From: Desnuesiella massiliensis
GTDB lineage: Bacteria > Bacillota > Clostridia > Clostridiales > Clostridiaceae
Length of the DNA stretch: 64,000 nucleotides
Assembly (NCBI RefSeq): GCF_001403615.1
Contig: NZ_LN879457.1
Coordinates: 1,302,001-1,366,000 of the forward strand
Direction of reading: 5' to 3'
This document shows, piece by piece, positions 25,089 to 33,633 of the stretch. Both the position numbers and the translations under genes were made by a program. The notes below the pieces were generated by a model. It was not told the DNA's origin. It saw only the letters and a program-made list of their open reading frames with translations, and did not search any database. Within the stretch, counting starts at the first letter, position 1. Each line of letters opens with the position of its first letter.

Positions 25089-26117
25089 ATGAAAGCTGCA
25101 ATTATGCCCGAGGCTGGCAAAATTGATTTGATTGATGTAGAAATTCCTCAAATGCAGGAGGATGAGATTCTTGTAAAAGTAAAAGCTGTAGGAATATGCA
25201 CCTTTGAACAAGGATTTTATTATGGAAAATCAAAGGGATTTCCCTTTGCAGGCGGACATGAAATTTGTGGAGTTGTAGAAAAGGTTGGAGCTAAGGTTTC
25301 TCAAAAGTTTAAAGAAGGAGATAAGGTAGTAGTTTTAAGCCTTACAAGATGTGGTGAATGCTATTATTGCAGGAAAGGCTATGACAATCAATGTGAAAAT
25401 GCAAAGGATACTCAAAAGATTAAAGGAATAGATGGTCCAGGAGGCTTTGCTGAGTACTTTGTCGCAAAAGGCTATGAAGTATTTAAAATTGATGAAAGTG
25501 TGCCCTATGAAAGAGGGATTTTGGCAGAACCCTTGGCCTGCGTTACACACAGTTTAAATGTGGCTAATGTAAATAGCGGCGATTACGCCCTTGTTTGTGG
25601 TGCTGGAGCTATGGGAATTATACACTTATTACTTGCAAAATTAAGAGGAGCAAAGGTAATTGTAAGTGAGCCCAATGAATTAAGAAGAAAAAAAGCTTTA
25701 GAATTTGGTGCTGATTACGTAGTGGACCCTATAAATGAAAATTTAGAAGAGGTTGTACATGATATTACTGATGGCAGGGGAGTAGAAAAGGCATTTTTTA
25801 CTGCAGGCGGAAAGGCAGCTATAGAAGGAGCCATATCAGCTTTAGCCATAAGAGGAGTACTTGTGATTTACGGTGGTACAGGAGCAAACGACTGCTTTAC
25901 AGTGGATCCTAAGATGTTTCATTACAAAGAGGTTACCATCACTGGTGTGACAAAGCATACTAAGGAAAGCATTAGAGTAGCCACAGAGTTATTAAGTTTA
26001 AAGGAATTGCCTCTTGATAAACTTATTACCTCACAATTCCCCTTTGACAAGATAGAAGACGCTATAAAGGAAGCCAAATCAATTACGTCCTATAGACCTA
26101 TTGTAAAAATGTATTAA
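25089..26117 (+). CDS. Zinc-dependent alcohol dehydrogenase (MDR family)
   Basis: 342 residues behind GGGAGG. Catalytic zinc ligands are expected at Cys near 38 in GICTFEQ and His in GGHEICGVVEKVG. The structural zinc lobe is CGECYYCRKGYDNQC, and the nucleotide-binding motif is CGAGAMGIIHLLL. Medium-chain dehydrogenases of this sorbitol/threonine type oxidise a secondary alcohol with NAD(P). The stop overlaps the next ORF region, and the FGGY kinase start lies 20 bases on. In context it likely oxidises a polyol or sugar for the kinase and aldolase. Confidence 0.85.
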   Translation: MKAAIMPEAGKIDLIDVEIPQMQEDEILVKVKAVGICTFEQGFYYGKSKGFPFAGGHEICGVVEKVGAKVSQKFKEGDKVVVLSLTRCGECYYCRKGYDNQCENAKDTQKIKGIDGPGGFAEYFVAKGYEVFKIDESVPYERGILAEPLACVTHSLNVANVNSGDYALVCGAGAMGIIHLLLAKLRGAKVIVSEPNELRRKKALEFGADYVVDPINENLEEVVHDITDGRGVEKAFFTAGGKAAIEGAISALAIRGVLVIYGGTGANDCFTVDPKMFHYKEVTITGVTKHTKESIRVATELLSLKELPLDKLITSQFPFDKIEDAIKEAKSITSYRPIVKMY

Positions 26118-26137
26118 TGATAATGGGAGATGAGAGA

Positions 26138-27574
26138 ATGAGTACTTATCTTATGGGATTTGATATAGGAACGCAAGGTTCTAAAGCTATACTTACAGAT
26201 ATTGATGGCAATATCATTGCAAAAAAGCAAATGGATCATAAGATTGAAGTTTTAAAAGCTGGTTATCAAGAAGAGGACATGAACATGTGGTGGAAGGAAT
26301 TTAAAGATTCTGTGAAGTATTTTTTAAATTCAACGGATGTTAAGTCGGAAGAAATAAAGGCTATAGGCATAACAGGCTTAGTACCTGGATTTTGTCCCAT
26401 CGATAAAGATGGACAAGCAGTTAGAAAGGCCATATTGCATACTGATGTTAGAGCCGTTAAGGAACTTGAATATATAAATAATAAGTTAAATGTTTCTATT
26501 TCACATGGCTGTTTGCTTCCTAAGTTAATGTGGGTAAAAAATAACGAAGCTGAAAATTATAAGAAAATACATAAAGTCCTAGTTCCCCACGGATATATAG
26601 CCTATAAGCTCACAGGTAAGAGCACCATAGACTATGATACTTCAACAATAATCGGTGGAGTATTCGATGATAAAAAATTACAATGGATAGATGAAAAAAT
26701 AGAGCTTCTTGATATTGATAAAAATATTTTCCCTGAACCATGCCCAGCAAATCATGTTATTGGCAAGGTTACAGAAGAAGTATCTAAAGAAACTGGGCTG
26801 AGCATAGATACAAAAGTAATTGCGGGAACAGGGGATACCTTTTCTTCTATGCTTGGAGGAGGGGCCTATGAGAAAAAGTATTTAATGATATATCTAGGCA
26901 CTTCTACCACCATAATCTATGCAGATGGATCTCCTGAAAATTATGTGGAACTGCCCCATTTTGCTGATGATAGAGGTAATTTTGTAGGAAGGATTCTGTC
27001 CTTTGGTGAATCAGTTTCCCATTTAAAGAACACATTAAGATACTCTGGATGGGAAGAGTTAGATGAGAGTCTTAAAAAAATACCCGCAGGCTCAGAAGGC
27101 TTATACTATATACCTCACTATAAGCAGCAAACTGCTAAATCCTTCTTTGGATTAGATGGAGAATATATTTTAGGATATAGAGGAAAGCACCATCAATTTC
27201 ATTTATATAAAGCATTAATAGAGGGTATTTCCTATAATATAAGATCAAATATTGAAGAGTTCCACAAGGATATTAACCAGGTAAACATCTTTGGAGGCGG
27301 AGCTGACTCTATGGAAATATGTCAAATTATAGCTGACGTATTGGGCAGAGAACTGCATTTTTCTAGGAAAAAGTGTACTGTTTTAGGCATTGCCTTCTTA
27401 GCTGGTTATGGGGCAGGAGAAATTAAGGACTTTAATGATCTTAAAAACAGCTGGTATAAGGATGATATTATAATCAAGCCAAATGTGCAGGATGTTGAAG
27501 TCTATAATGATTTATTTAAAAAGTATAAAAAAATAAAAAACAGTATTTATGAATTAGATAGCCAACTAGAGTAA
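26138..27574 (+). CDS. FGGY family carbohydrate kinase
   Basis: 478 residues from ATG 26138, preceded by GGGAGATGAGAG; an upstream ATG at 26117 has no ribosome binding site. Phosphate-1 motif GFDIGTQGSKAIL (7-19), ITGLVPGF, the mid-motif GTGDTFSSMLGGG and the C-terminal FGGGADSMEICQIIADVLG are those of xylulokinase-like FGGY kinases. It would phosphorylate a sugar, polyol or similar compound using ATP. Its neighbours, a dehydrogenase and a class I aldolase, make a short catabolic route plausible. LsrK is in the same superfamily. Confidence 0.85.
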   Translation: MSTYLMGFDIGTQGSKAILTDIDGNIIAKKQMDHKIEVLKAGYQEEDMNMWWKEFKDSVKYFLNSTDVKSEEIKAIGITGLVPGFCPIDKDGQAVRKAILHTDVRAVKELEYINNKLNVSISHGCLLPKLMWVKNNEAENYKKIHKVLVPHGYIAYKLTGKSTIDYDTSTIIGGVFDDKKLQWIDEKIELLDIDKNIFPEPCPANHVIGKVTEEVSKETGLSIDTKVIAGTGDTFSSMLGGGAYEKKYLMIYLGTSTTIIYADGSPENYVELPHFADDRGNFVGRILSFGESVSHLKNTLRYSGWEELDESLKKIPAGSEGLYYIPHYKQQTAKSFFGLDGEYILGYRGKHHQFHLYKALIEGISYNIRSNIEEFHKDINQVNIFGGGADSMEICQIIADVLGRELHFSRKKCTVLGIAFLAGYGAGEIKDFNDLKNSWYKDDIIIKPNVQDVEVYNDLFKKYKKIKNSIYELDSQLE

Positions 27575-27589
27575 ATTAGGAGGTACACT

Positions 27590-28564
27590 ATGACTTTAGC
27601 AACTAAGCCTTTTAATACAGAGGAAATAAAAATAAAAAAACTTTATGAAAGTCCCGAACTTAAGAAATATGATAATATCCCTGTGCCTTCACAAAAGATT
27701 AGAGCGGTTTATGAAGATGATTTGAAATTTCCAAGCTATCCAGAGGATAGACCCTATATATTTTCATCCTTTGTGTCCTCTATAGATGGTAAGCTGGCAT
27801 ATGCTGACAAGCCTAGTGCCTTTTATGTAGCAGCGAAGAATATGTTAGCGGGAGGCGGTAAGGATACAGATTTCTGGATTTTAAATGCACTTAGAGGCGT
27901 CTGTGATGGTGCCGTTATAGGGGGAAACTCCCTTGGTACGGATGATGACTATTCTATGCATGTTATGGATGCGGATATTCAAGCAGATAGGGAAAAAGCT
28001 GGTCTTACAAAGGTACCATTAAACATTGTAATGTCTCTAGATGCAACAGATATTCCCTTAAATCATCACATCCTTACTAACATGGAAGTGCCATCTCTTA
28101 TTTCCACTTCACTAAAAGGATATGAATTTTTAAAAGAAAATTTTAATGGTGAAATGATTTTAGTAGGTCCATATAATAGTATTTCTGATGTGGAGAAAAA
28201 CAAAGAAGACATTATTAAAAAATTGAAAAACCTAGGCAATGGAACATTACCTGTTATAGTAACTGGAGCAGATGGCTACCCGAACTCCCAGGTAATAATG
28301 AAGATTCTAAAAACTATAGGTATAAATAGACTTCTAATTGAATCACCTGGTTATGGTAACTTTCTTGTAAAGCAAAAGATGATGGATGAATTTTTCTTAA
28401 ATGTTTCCGCAGTGTATATAGGCGGTGGAGACACCATGACACTAGGCAAGGCGGATAAGGGATTTTTAGCAGATTCTCATCCCCATACAAAATTATTATC
28501 GATACACATCTATAACGAGTATTTTACCTACTATAGATATAAATTCAATTATGAGTTTATGTAA
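27590..28564 (+). CDS. RibD reductase-domain-like protein, paralogue 2
   Basis: 324 residues behind AGGAGG. It is clearly a paralogue of the protein at 23261: FSSFVSSIDGKLAYADK, DFWILNALRGVCDGAVIGGNSLG, then LLIESPGYGNFLV in place of the RibD VEGG motif, and MMDEFFLNVSAVYIGGG. Both end with HPH-KLLSIHIYN-like segments and a YRYK stretch. The two could form a heterodimer, since RibD reductases are dimeric, or act on successive substrates. It closes the enzymatic part of the operon before the permease gene. Confidence 0.75.
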   Translation: MTLATKPFNTEEIKIKKLYESPELKKYDNIPVPSQKIRAVYEDDLKFPSYPEDRPYIFSSFVSSIDGKLAYADKPSAFYVAAKNMLAGGGKDTDFWILNALRGVCDGAVIGGNSLGTDDDYSMHVMDADIQADREKAGLTKVPLNIVMSLDATDIPLNHHILTNMEVPSLISTSLKGYEFLKENFNGEMILVGPYNSISDVEKNKEDIIKKLKNLGNGTLPVIVTGADGYPNSQVIMKILKTIGINRLLIESPGYGNFLVKQKMMDEFFLNVSAVYIGGGDTMTLGKADKGFLADSHPHTKLLSIHIYNEYFTYYRYKFNYEFM

Positions 28565-28571
28565 GCAAAAG

Positions 28572-28605
28572 CTATTGGTTAGATTTGTAGAAATTTAACC
28601 AATAG
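28572..28605 (+). terminator. Weak hairpin between enzyme and permease genes
   Basis: CTATTGGTTA pairs with TAACCAATAG around a 14-base loop, followed by only TTT. It might attenuate transcription or stabilise an RNA end rather than stop it fully. Confidence 0.4.
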
Positions 28606-28670
28606 TTTAAAAGGAAGATGTAAACGTGTACTTTGGTCATTAAGTATAAAAAGTTAGAGGAGTGGTTGGA

Positions 28671-30266
28671 ATGGGAAATAATAGTAAGTCAAGAAATGTG
28701 ATACCTTGGCTTAAAGCAGGAGATTTTGATGCAACTATTGGGGTTTTCTTTGATGGGTTCACAAAGATATTAGTTGGTGTAAGTGTAATGATGGGCGTTA
28801 TGAAGATGCCAAGTAATATTATGTATGGCAAAATCGTATCATCTATCGGATTAGCCGCATTTTTGTTATTAACCTTTAGTACATATTACGCAAGATATGT
28901 AGGAAGTAAAACAAATAATCCTGATATTACAGCTCTGCCGGCTGGAATCAGTGGGGGTACGTTCTTTGTTTGGTTAAATGCTATACTCATACCGGTATAC
29001 TTTTCAACTAATGATCCAATATTTGCTTGGAAAGTAGCTGTTATAGCCAATATTCTCTATTCATCATTTATATTTTTAAGTTCCTTTGTGATTAAATATA
29101 TATTAAAGTTTGTTCCATCTCAAGCTATGCTTGGAAGCTTAGTTGGAGGTTCTATGGCTTGGCTTTTAATTGCCTCCCTAGGAGAAGGATATGCTCAGCC
29201 TATTATTATGATACCTACACTATTTATTTTATTAACCTTCTATTTTGCAAAAATAAATATTAAAAAGTTATCGCCAGCTTTTGTGGCAGTGGGTGCAGGT
29301 ACTGTGATAGCTTGGGCTATAGGTTTTATGAAGATTAATGCACTTTTAGATTCCTTTAATACCATAGGAATATATATTCCATTACCACAATTTCAATTAT
29401 TTACAAGTGATGCTTTTAAAACTGCCCTTACCTTTTTACCACTAGTAGTTGCCTTTGCATTTTCAGATATCATTGCTATGATACAATCTGTAGAACAGGC
29501 AGCAGCTAGTAATGAAATTTATGATAGAAGGGTGTGCATGCTATCACAAAGCATTGTAAACTTAATTGCAGCACTATTTGGAAATCCATTCCCTGTTAAC
29601 TATTATTGGGGACATCCAGCTTGGAAAAAAGCTAAAGCCGGTGCATCCTATGCTATGTTCACTGGTATAATATATCTAGTATTATGTGCCAGCGGGTTAG
29701 TGGCTATAGCAACATCAAGCATACCAGCTGCTGCTACTTTGGTACTGCTAATATTTGCTGCTATATCAACAGGTACTCAGGCCTTTGAAGTTGTTGAGAA
29801 AAAATACTATCCTGCCATGATTGTAGCTGTAGCAATACCTTTATTCGAATTAATATATGGTAAAATTGGAGGAGCTGTAGGTGCCGCTAAAAATGCTATG
29901 GGTGTGGCTCTTAAGGGAGCAGGAGTAAACTTTTCAGCAGGTGATGTGGTGGTTTCAGCTTCAGACTTAGCCTCCTCAGGTATTGCTGCCGGATATGAAA
30001 GTTTATCTCAAGGTTCCATGTGTATTGCTATTTTATATGCCTGTATATTGATATTTATAATAGATAGGAAATGGAATGCAGTGGCAATCACATTCCTTGT
30101 AGCCAGCGGATGTGCTTTTATAGGATTAATTCATTCTAGTGCAATAAAAACTTATGCAGCTCCTCAATATTTTTGGTTATATATAGTGGGCGCAATATTG
30201 TTCTTTATACTTTCACTATTAAGCAAATCTGTTAAAGAACTGCAGCCTGAAAAAATAGATAATTAG
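28671..30266 (+). CDS. NCS2 (xanthine/uracil-type) family permease
   Basis: 531 residues from ATG 28671, with AGAGGAG eight bases upstream; a GTG at 28662 is too close to that site. About 12-14 membrane spans. Family features include PDITALPAGISGG, FSDIIAMIQSVEQAAASNE and the loop FGNPFPVNYYWGHPAWKKA. The family imports purines, pyrimidines or related ring compounds by ion symport. In this cluster the cargo could be a heterocyclic or ribityl-linked compound. Its start lies 107 bases after the second RibD-like gene. Confidence 0.8.
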   Translation: MGNNSKSRNVIPWLKAGDFDATIGVFFDGFTKILVGVSVMMGVMKMPSNIMYGKIVSSIGLAAFLLLTFSTYYARYVGSKTNNPDITALPAGISGGTFFVWLNAILIPVYFSTNDPIFAWKVAVIANILYSSFIFLSSFVIKYILKFVPSQAMLGSLVGGSMAWLLIASLGEGYAQPIIMIPTLFILLTFYFAKINIKKLSPAFVAVGAGTVIAWAIGFMKINALLDSFNTIGIYIPLPQFQLFTSDAFKTALTFLPLVVAFAFSDIIAMIQSVEQAAASNEIYDRRVCMLSQSIVNLIAALFGNPFPVNYYWGHPAWKKAKAGASYAMFTGIIYLVLCASGLVAIATSSIPAAATLVLLIFAAISTGTQAFEVVEKKYYPAMIVAVAIPLFELIYGKIGGAVGAAKNAMGVALKGAGVNFSAGDVVVSASDLASSGIAAGYESLSQGSMCIAILYACILIFIIDRKWNAVAITFLVASGCAFIGLIHSSAIKTYAAPQYFWLYIVGAILFFILSLLSKSVKELQPEKIDN

Positions 30267-30282
30267 GAAGGATAGAAGAAAT

Positions 30283-30849
30283 ATGAAAACTTTAATTTTA
30301 AATGGTTCCCCTCGTAAATCTGGACATACTGTGGCCTTAATAAAAGAAATGACAGCTATACTTAAAGGTGAAATAAAAATCGTAGATTGTTATACAGCCA
30401 ATATCTCTCCATGTTTAGATTGTAGATATTGTTATAACAAAAAAGGGTGCTCTATAAAAGATGAGATGCAGGATATTTACGAATATCTAGTAGATTGCGA
30501 TGCTGTTATTATAGCTTCCCCAATGCATTTTGGAACTATTTCCGGAAAGGCTATTTCAGTATGTTCAAGACTTCAATCCTATTGGTCCTCTAGACATATC
30601 AGAAAAGTTGACAAGGATAATCTAAAACCTAAATATGGTGCATTAGTAATTACCGCTGGTGGTAATTGGCCTAATATTCAAATACTAGCTGAGGGAGTAG
30701 CGGACTATATCTTCGATCATACTGAAACAGAGCAAATAGGTTCAGTATATGCAAAAGAAACAGATAAATACCCAGCAAAAGATAATGTAAAAGCTGTAGA
30801 CCAAGCTCGCTTCTTGGCACATAGATTAAATGAATTGTGTTCTAAATAG
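30283..30849 (+). CDS. Flavodoxin-like NAD(P)H:FMN reductase
   Basis: 188 residues, starting 17 bases after the permease gene. The FMN phosphate loop is LNGSPRKSGHTVALI; a CLDCRYCYNKKGC cluster and the SPMHFGTISG loop follow, as in iron-sulfur-flavoprotein-like or multimeric flavodoxin-2 reductases. It would pass electrons from NAD(P)H via FMN to an unknown acceptor in the cytosol. Being last in the enzyme operon it may serve the RibD-like enzymes or their product. Confidence 0.8.
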   Translation: MKTLILNGSPRKSGHTVALIKEMTAILKGEIKIVDCYTANISPCLDCRYCYNKKGCSIKDEMQDIYEYLVDCDAVIIASPMHFGTISGKAISVCSRLQSYWSSRHIRKVDKDNLKPKYGALVITAGGNWPNIQILAEGVADYIFDHTETEQIGSVYAKETDKYPAKDNVKAVDQARFLAHRLNELCSK

Positions 30850-30871
30850 GAAGAAAGTTTAATAATGCATG

Positions 30872-30931
30872 AGAAGCCATAATTATTTAATGTGATATGA
30901 ATTTTTACACTTTAAAAATATTATGGCTTCT
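30872..30931 (+). terminator. Hairpin after the flavodoxin-like gene
   Basis: AGAAGCCATAAT pairs with ATTATGGCTTCT over a 36-base loop. There is no T run, so termination would be inefficient and the GntR gene may be partly co-transcribed. Confidence 0.4.
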
Positions 30932-31040
30932 TCCATTTACCCCTAAGGAATTTTCAAATATTGTATTTTTTTTAGTAGTATGCTAATATTACTATACGTG
31001 ATTTTAAATTTTTATTAAAAAATAAAAAGAGGTTTCAGCA

Positions 31041-31766
31041 ATGAATAAGAATGATTTTAAGAAATCGCCCTATTATTTGCAAATAAGAGAGGTTATCTAT
31101 AATAAAATTATAAGTGGAGAATACAAGACTGGAGAAAAATTGCCCTCTGAAGATAAATTAGCTGAAGAATTTGGAGTTAGCAGGATGACTGTATGTAAAG
31201 CACTAGCAGAGCTGGTTAACAATGAATATCTTACTAGAATTCAGGGCAGCGGTACCTATGTCAGCAAGATAAGAAAAGAAGGTTCTCACTTAGATATAGT
31301 TGGCTTTAATGATTCTATGAATAAGAAAGGATTTAAAGTTAACACTAAGGTATTCTTAAAACAATTAGAAGTGCCATCAAAAGACATTGTAAAGAAATTA
31401 AATATTCCCTTTACACAAAAGGTGATACACTTAAAAAGGTTAAGGCTTGTAAACAATGAACCTATAGTTGTTCAGGATACTTATTTAAATGCAAAATTGT
31501 GCGAAGAATTATTAGAGGTTGATTTTGAGAATAATGCTCTATATGAATCCATTAGAAATATTTGTGGCAGAAACATCATAAGATCTAAGGACATAATAGA
31601 AGCAATTGCGGCAGATGCTGAAACTAGCGAATTGTTGGAAGTTAAGGTAGGTTTTCCAGTACTATTAACTCAAAGAATTGCTTATGTTGATAATAATGTA
31701 CCAATAGAGCTAACCTATAGTTTATATAGAAGTGATCAATATGTATTAGAAGTTGAGCATAAATAA
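31041..31766 (+). CDS. GntR family regulator with UTRA domain (HutC type)
   Basis: 241 residues behind AAGAGG. The winged helix is at residues 8-75 (VIYNKIISGEYKTGEKLPSE, AEEFGVSRMTVCKALAEL, GSGTYVS). The UTRA ligand domain follows, with LKRLRLVNNEPIVVQDTYL and the end VPIELTYSLYRSDQY. Such regulators bind a phosphorylated sugar or similar effector. The TTGTATATACAA site in the promoter of the RibD-like/aldolase/kinase operon is its probable target, making it a local repressor of that operon. A bidirectional terminator follows. Confidence 0.88.
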   Translation: MNKNDFKKSPYYLQIREVIYNKIISGEYKTGEKLPSEDKLAEEFGVSRMTVCKALAELVNNEYLTRIQGSGTYVSKIRKEGSHLDIVGFNDSMNKKGFKVNTKVFLKQLEVPSKDIVKKLNIPFTQKVIHLKRLRLVNNEPIVVQDTYLNAKLCEELLEVDFENNALYESIRNICGRNIIRSKDIIEAIAADAETSELLEVKVGFPVLLTQRIAYVDNNVPIELTYSLYRSDQYVLEVEHK

Positions 31767-31773
31767 TAAATAC

Positions 31774-31808
31774 AAAATCCAATTGCGTTAATTGCAATTG
31801 GATTTTTT
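31774..31808. terminator. Bidirectional terminator
   Basis: AAAATCCAATTGC and its reverse complement around a 7-base loop, with T runs on both strands. It serves the GntR gene and the convergent small gene, whose stop codon overlaps its edge. Confidence 0.85.
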
Positions 31809-32202
31809 AAAGCCAATGAGAATCCAGCCAATTTTTAGCATCTCTTTCGTTTTTAAAAATAATAGGGCTGAATTTTATATTAGAATAAATAGCGCTAATA
31901 TTCATTTGCATTTCAATAATTTCATTTGCCACGATTATAATAGCTCCAAATAGACCATTTTCAACGCACCAAGCAGTGAATTCATTTATATCCTGGTGTA
32001 TATCAGAAAAATTATATTCTGTTAAATCAACACACTTAAACCATTCTTTTTTTGATAATACCTTTAGTATTTTATGTGAATATTCATCTTTAAGACGAAT
32101 TGTATCTTCCTTTGTCCAAGAGCCAATGTCTTTTTCATACACAATGAATCTCTCAGCATCTATCAGAAGTTCATATTTACCTTTAGCATCTTTAATTAGC
32201 AT
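31807..32202 (-). CDS. Small cytosolic protein, possibly STAS/SpoIIAA-like
   Basis: 131 residues from ATG 32202, with AAAGGAG upstream on the minus strand. The order of strands and helices (FIVYEKDIGSW near the start, WFKCVDLTEY, FGAIIIVANEI, then NERDAKNWLDSHWL at the end) recalls SpoIIAA/STAS-like proteins that end in an xxA..WL helix. No catalytic motif is visible. I infer a regulatory or binding role only loosely. It is transcribed alone between the GntR gene and the RibD-like gene. Confidence 0.6.
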   Translation of the reverse strand: MLIKDAKGKYELLIDAERFIVYEKDIGSWTKEDTIRLKDEYSHKILKVLSKKEWFKCVDLTEYNFSDIHQDINEFTAWCVENGLFGAIIIVANEIIEMQMNISAIYSNIKFSPIIFKNERDAKNWLDSHWL

Positions 32203-32457
32203 AGACTAAACTCCTTTTAAATAGTTAAAAATAAGCACATGGAAATTATATCATATTTTTAATTCAAATATATAATAAATTAAAAAATTAATCTAAATTT
32301 GTTGATTTGTGTAAGAATAATGTTCATACAAAGATCAAATTGCTAAAAGATAATAATTATTAAATGATATTGACCTTCCTTTGTGCTTGTGATAAATTTA
32401 GAATAAAAAAGTAATTCTTCAAGGTATTTTGTAAAGAAAGCCTTAATGGAGGAGTAT

Positions 32458-33543
32458 ATGAAAGAAGAATTTATGAATAGAGCTATTAAATTAGCAAAGA
32501 AGGGCATTGGCTTTGTAAATCCACATCCTTTAGCTGGCGCAGTAATAGTAAAAGAACACAGCATAGTAGGAGAAGGGTTCTATAAAGCCTATAGCAGCCA
32601 CTCAGCAGAAATAGAGGCATTAAACAATGTCCCTGAAGACTTGAGAGATGGTGAAATGTATTTAAACATAGAGCCTTTTAAGGATAAAGATACTTTTTTG
32701 AAGGCTATAATAAATAGCGGCATTAAAAGGATATATATAGGAATGTTGGATCCAAATCCTGATAAGGAAGAAGATGTCATAGCCTTAATGAAATCTCATG
32801 GCATAGAGGTGAAAATAGGAGTCTTAAGTGAGCAGTGCCAGGAGCTAAATGAAATATATGCACATTATATAACTAAACATATCCCTTTTGTATTTACAAA
32901 ATGGGCTATGACTTTAGATGGAAAGCTGGCTAGTCGAACTGGGGATTCAAAATGGATCAGCTCTGAGGATAGCTTAAAGTTCGTTCATCACTTAAGACAA
33001 AGAGTAGCTGCCATCATGGTAGGAGAGAATACAGTTAGATTGGATGATCCGCTGTTAACCACCAGATTAGAGGGAGTGGAAATATCAAATCCCTTAAGAG
33101 TTATACTCTCTAAATACGGTGATTTACCCATCCATTCTAAAGTATTAGAGGTAGATGAAAGAACCAAGACTCTTATCATAGCATCTAAATCTATTCTAAG
33201 GGAGAAAGAGGAGCTTCTGCTTAAAAAAGGAGTTCAGCTTTTAAAGCTAGAAGAAAAGGATGGAAGAATAGATTTTAAGGATATTATAAAGGCCTTGGGT
33301 GATATGGAAATCGATTCGCTATATATAGAAGGTGGCAGTGCAGTACTAGCGTCAGCCTTTGAAAGTGGAATAGTAAATAAAGTTTATGCCGCCATAGCTC
33401 CAAAGATTATTGGGGGAAAAGATGCCGTAACTCCGGTGGGAGGAGTTGGAATTGAAAGAATGAGAGATGCTATTTTATTGAAAAGGGTAACTCATGAAAT
33501 AGTAGGTAATGATGTGATTTTTAAAGGATATATAGAATATTAG
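32458..33543 (+). CDS. ribD: RibD-like protein with a degenerate deaminase and intact reductase domain
   Basis: 361 residues from ATG 32458, five bases after GGAGG; the ATG at 32446 overlaps that site. Normal RibD deaminates and then reduces the GTP cyclohydrolase II product. Here the zinc motif HAE reads SAE (in SSHSAEIEAL), and the PCxxxxxxPPC zinc cysteines are replaced by EPFKDKDTF with a short deletion, so deamination should be lost. The reductase half keeps KWAMTLDGKLASRTGDSKWIS, MVGENTVRLDDPLLTTR and YIEGGSAVL. It probably only reduces the ribosyl group. No FMN riboswitch precedes it. A RibBA-like gene follows after 90 bases. Confidence 0.85.
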   Translation: MKEEFMNRAIKLAKKGIGFVNPHPLAGAVIVKEHSIVGEGFYKAYSSHSAEIEALNNVPEDLRDGEMYLNIEPFKDKDTFLKAIINSGIKRIYIGMLDPNPDKEEDVIALMKSHGIEVKIGVLSEQCQELNEIYAHYITKHIPFVFTKWAMTLDGKLASRTGDSKWISSEDSLKFVHHLRQRVAAIMVGENTVRLDDPLLTTRLEGVEISNPLRVILSKYGDLPIHSKVLEVDERTKTLIIASKSILREKEELLLKKGVQLLKLEEKDGRIDFKDIIKALGDMEIDSLYIEGGSAVLASAFESGIVNKVYAAIAPKIIGGKDAVTPVGGVGIERMRDAILLKRVTHEIVGNDVIFKGYIEY

Positions 33544-33633
33544 TTTTTAATAAGAATAATCATAATAATATAAATAAGTTAGCTATAATTTAATAAAGCA
33601 TAATAGCTTATAGCTTATAAGGAGGAAAAGAGA

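Noticed and set aside
32203..32457. Possible FMN riboswitch before the RibD-like gene
   Set aside because: None of the conserved RFN segments, nor a terminator/anti-terminator pair, could be found in this 255-base region.
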